Origin: Halovenus sp. | GTDB lineage: Archaea > Halobacteriota > Halobacteria > Halobacteriales > Haloarculaceae | Reading direction: 5' to 3' | Length of the DNA stretch: 5,816 nucleotides | Assembly: GCA_028274925.1 (NCBI GenBank) | Contig: JAQCNR010000191.1 | Location: forward strand, 1-5,816 | Shown: positions 3,883-5,816 of the stretch, piece after piece | Layout: every line of letters starts with the position of its first letter | How positions within the stretch are numbered: position 1 is the stretch's first letter | The notes under the pieces: model-generated | Told to the model about the DNA's origin: nothing | The model's input: only the letters and a program-made list of their open reading frames with translations | The model's database searches: none | Translations under genes and position numbers: made by a program

Positions 3883-5566
3883 TGAAGAACCGGAACTGGT
3901 CGAGGACAGTCCCGCACTCGGCGGCAACGACCCCGGTGTCGGCGAAGCAGGCGGCCCTGTCGAAAGCGAGCAGACACTACCCGGCGTTCCAGCCAGCGAC
4001 TCGGCGGGAACGAGTGTCCCGCCGCTGTCCGACAACGACGACCGAACCCGAGACCAGACGGAGACGATTCCGGCCGAGAAGACAGCCAAATCTGGCGGAA
4101 GTTGTGGCTCGGACTGTGGCTGTTCGACCGACGAACCAGCCGAGTCGACCAGCACCGATGGCAAGCGTGCGATGGCTGACGGTGCTGGCGCGGAGAGCGC
4201 CGGCGGCACGCCAACGAACGTCGACGAGAACGGCGAACTCGGCGACATCGAGTTCACCGAACCCGCAAGCGGCAGGAGTCAGGCGTTGCCCGGTGAGGGC
4301 CGCGACGACCCTGACCGACCGGACGAGCGAGTCAACCTTCCGGGCGACGCGGAACTCGACACACCCGGCTACGGGATTCGCTCAGAGATGAACGACATCG
4401 AGACGCCGGAGGACAAGACCTGGTTCATGGAACTGGACGAGGGCGTCATCGACGCCGACCGCTGTATCCAGTGTGGGACCTGTGTTGCGGCCTGCCCGTC
4501 GGACTCCATCGGCATCGGCGACGACGGCCTGCCGGAACTGGTCAAGATGTGTACCGGTTGTTCGCTCTGTTGGGACTTCTGTCCCCGTGGCGGTCTGCGC
4601 TACGAGCGCCAGTGGAAGATTACCGGCGGCGAGGACAACGTCAAGGGTGCCGGCGACCCAATCACAGAGTTCTCCGCCCGCGTCGAAGAAGACTGGCGAC
4701 ACAACTCACAGGACGGCGGTGTCGTCACCGGCGTCCTCAGCCAGTTGCTCGAAGCAGGCGAGATCGACGGCGCGCTCATTGCCAGCGAGAGCGACGAGGA
4801 TTCCTGGAAGGCAGAGGGCTTCATGGCGACCACTCCGGAGGAACTCAAGGATAACACCGGCACCATCTACAACCAGACGATGGCGCTCGGCCACCTTGAC
4901 TTCTCGCAGTGGGAAGACAAGTTCGAGAAAGACTGGGAGGACATCTCGCTCGCGCTCGTGGGCACGCCTTGTGAAATCGAGGGCATCCGCGCGCTGCAGG
5001 ACTTCGAGTGGGACTACGGCTCTCAGGAAGAAGGCGTCCGTGCAATCGACTACACGATTGCGCTGATGTGCACGAAGAACTTCAACTACCAGCAACTCAT
5101 CGGCGAGGAGATTCAGGAGCAGCGCGGCATCGACATCGACAACGTCGGCAAGATGGACGTGCTGCACGGGAAGCTGATGGTCGACGACCTGGAGGGCAAC
5201 CGTATCCTCGAAGAGGATATCGAGAACTTCCACGACGCCGCGCTGAAAGGCTGTGACGAGTGTGCCGACTTCACCGGCTTCTGTGCGGACCTGACCGTCG
5301 GTTCGGTCGGATCAAGCGACGAGTACTCCTCGGTCATCGTCCGGACCGAGCAAGGACTGGACGCGTGGAACCTCACGAAAGAGCACCTCGATTACCACGA
5401 CCTCGAAGATAAGTCCGCCGTCGGAAAACTGCAGGGCTGGGACAAGAAGAAAGCCTTCGAGGCACTGGAGCGGCCGTTCGACCCCGACGCGCCACGCTTC
5501 ATCGAGTACAGTGACCACGTCGAGAATTACGGCGGCGAACTGAATCCACACGAAGCGAATCACTGA
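3872..5566 (+). CDS. Ferredoxin-FrhB/FpoF family iron-sulfur flavoprotein (F420H2 dehydrogenase beta-like), electron donor to the reductase
   Basis: The gene encodes 564 residues. Residues 1-185 form an acidic, Gly/Ser/Pro/Glu-rich, probably disordered extension with a small Cys cluster (Cys78, Cys82, Cys84 in GSCGSDCGC). Residues 193-240 are a two-cluster ferredoxin domain: Cys198-x2-Cys201-x2-Cys204-x3-Cys208-Pro and Cys227-x2-Cys230-x2-Cys233-x3-Cys237-Pro. Residues about 280-500 match the F420 hydrogenase/dehydrogenase beta family: GVVTGVLSQLLE, VGTPCEIEGIRAL (Cys367), LMCTKNF (Cys400), and KGCDECADFTGFCADLTVGSVG (Cys461, Cys464, Cys471). No signal peptide or membrane segment is seen. Members carry flavin and Fe-S clusters and pass electrons between F420H2 or ferredoxin and a partner. 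The domain order equals the N-terminal half of methanogen Fsr. An 11-base overlap with the reductase gene and the internal ribosome site point to coupled synthesis and a complex. The donor could be ferredoxin, since some relatives (BciB, HCAR) use it. Confidence 0.88.
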   Translation: MATDEEPELVEDSPALGGNDPGVGEAGGPVESEQTLPGVPASDSAGTSVPPLSDNDDRTRDQTETIPAEKTAKSGGSCGSDCGCSTDEPAESTSTDGKRAMADGAGAESAGGTPTNVDENGELGDIEFTEPASGRSQALPGEGRDDPDRPDERVNLPGDAELDTPGYGIRSEMNDIETPEDKTWFMELDEGVIDADRCIQCGTCVAACPSDSIGIGDDGLPELVKMCTGCSLCWDFCPRGGLRYERQWKITGGEDNVKGAGDPITEFSARVEEDWRHNSQDGGVVTGVLSQLLEAGEIDGALIASESDEDSWKAEGFMATTPEELKDNTGTIYNQTMALGHLDFSQWEDKFEKDWEDISLALVGTPCEIEGIRALQDFEWDYGSQEEGVRAIDYTIALMCTKNFNYQQLIGEEIQEQRGIDIDNVGKMDVLHGKLMVDDLEGNRILEEDIENFHDAALKGCDECADFTGFCADLTVGSVGSSDEYSSVIVRTEQGLDAWNLTKEHLDYHDLEDKSAVGKLQGWDKKKAFEALERPFDPDAPRFIEYSDHVENYGGELNPHEANH

Positions 5567-5582
5567 TCGGGAGTGTTTTTTT
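5567..5582 (+). terminator. T-tract terminator of the reductase operon
   Basis: A run of seven T (5576-5582) begins nine bases after the TGA of the second gene. Archaeal RNA polymerase terminates at such T-tracts without needing a hairpin. No strong stem precedes it. Confidence 0.65.
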
Positions 5583-5639
5583 CGCTGGTTCTGCCGGCAT
5601 TTTGAGTTGAAACAACCAGAAAGCCCCTGCTCGCTTGAC

Positions 5640-5816
5640 CGTCCGGGACCTGTTCACGGCGGCAGCGCCGCCGTTCACAGTGTTCAAGGGACCTTCGGTC
5701 CCTCGCTACTCGTTGTGCTCCTCACTTCGTTGCGGTGATTGCTCACGGCTTCGCCGTTCGCATATGCCGAGACGCGTAGCGTCTCGCGCCTTACTTCGTC
5801 CGGGACGGACCAAGTG
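5640..5816. repeat. Run of short perfect inverted repeats with three-base loops
   Basis: Five perfect hairpins lie in about 155 bases. They are ACGGCGGC-AGC-GCCGCCGT (5656-5674), GGGACC-TTC-GGTCCC (5688-5702), ACGGC-TTC-GCCGT (5745-5757), CGAGACGC-GTA-GCGTCTCG (5768-5786) and GTCCG-GGA-CGGAC (5798-5810). The 10-base word CGTCCGGGAC occurs at 5640-5649 and 5797-5806, bracketing the run, and is itself a near-palindrome. No open frame here has the acidic composition of a haloarchaeal protein. From memory, similar strings of stem-TTC-stem palindromes occur between genes in other haloarchaea, but I know of no described function. The rest of the 5583-5816 spacer shows no gene, and the following gene must lie beyond the window. 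Confidence 0.6.

Noticed and set aside
5499..5687. 62-codon minus-strand frame across the operon terminator
   Set aside because: It is basic in composition, overlaps the end of the FrhB-like gene and the T-tract, and shows no promoter or motif.
5640..5810. CRISPR-like array
   Set aside because: The repeats are hairpins of different sequence without a constant direct repeat or regular spacers. Only one 10-base word recurs, and no cas gene is seen.

Overview
The window looks like a piece of a haloarchaeal (Halobacteria) chromosome or megaplasmid. The evidence is high GC coding sequence, strongly acidic proteins (Asp/Glu rich, Lys poor), a twin-arginine lipoprotein signal of haloarchaeal style, archaeal TATA boxes about 26-27 bases ahead of two start codons (leaderless genes), and a 16S-complementary GGAGGTG site in front of an internal operon gene. 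The genus cannot be fixed from the sequence alone; Haloarcula or a relative is a guess.

Layout. Bases 1-452 (+) hold the C-terminal part of a HAD-superfamily hydrolase that begins outside the window. It is convergent with a Tat-exported lipoprotein of unknown function (489-1253, -). Behind that, on the same strand, lies a 78-residue protein with two zinc-binding modules (1393-1629, -). A 546-base gene-free stretch (1630-2175) follows. It contains the zinc-finger promoter, a cluster of hairpins that may be a structured RNA (about 1802-1920), and a regulatory-looking region with two dyads ahead of the main operon.

The main content is a two-gene operon (2176-5566, +). The first gene encodes a NirA-family siroheme/[4Fe-4S] reductase. 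The second overlaps it by 11 bases and encodes a two-[4Fe-4S] ferredoxin domain joined to an FrhB/FpoF-like flavoprotein domain, behind a long acidic N-terminal extension. The siroheme enzyme carries Lys-Phe-Lys (residues 189-191), where ferredoxin-dependent nitrite reductases have Lys-aromatic-Asn. It also keeps the Tyr and Cys positions that are cross-linked in the Mycobacterium tuberculosis sulfite reductase NirA. I therefore infer an assimilatory sulfite reductase rather than a nitrite reductase. Its partner resembles the N-terminal half of methanogen F420-dependent sulfite reductase (Fsr). The likely joint function is to take electrons from F420H2 (or ferredoxin) through flavin and Fe-S clusters to siroheme and reduce sulfite, or possibly nitrite, by six electrons. 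In effect this would be a two-polypeptide analogue of Fsr in an aerobic, salt-loving archaeon.

The operon ends in a T7 terminator. The last ~180 bases are a dense run of short perfect inverted repeats with three-base loops, with a 10-base direct repeat at each end and no credible gene.
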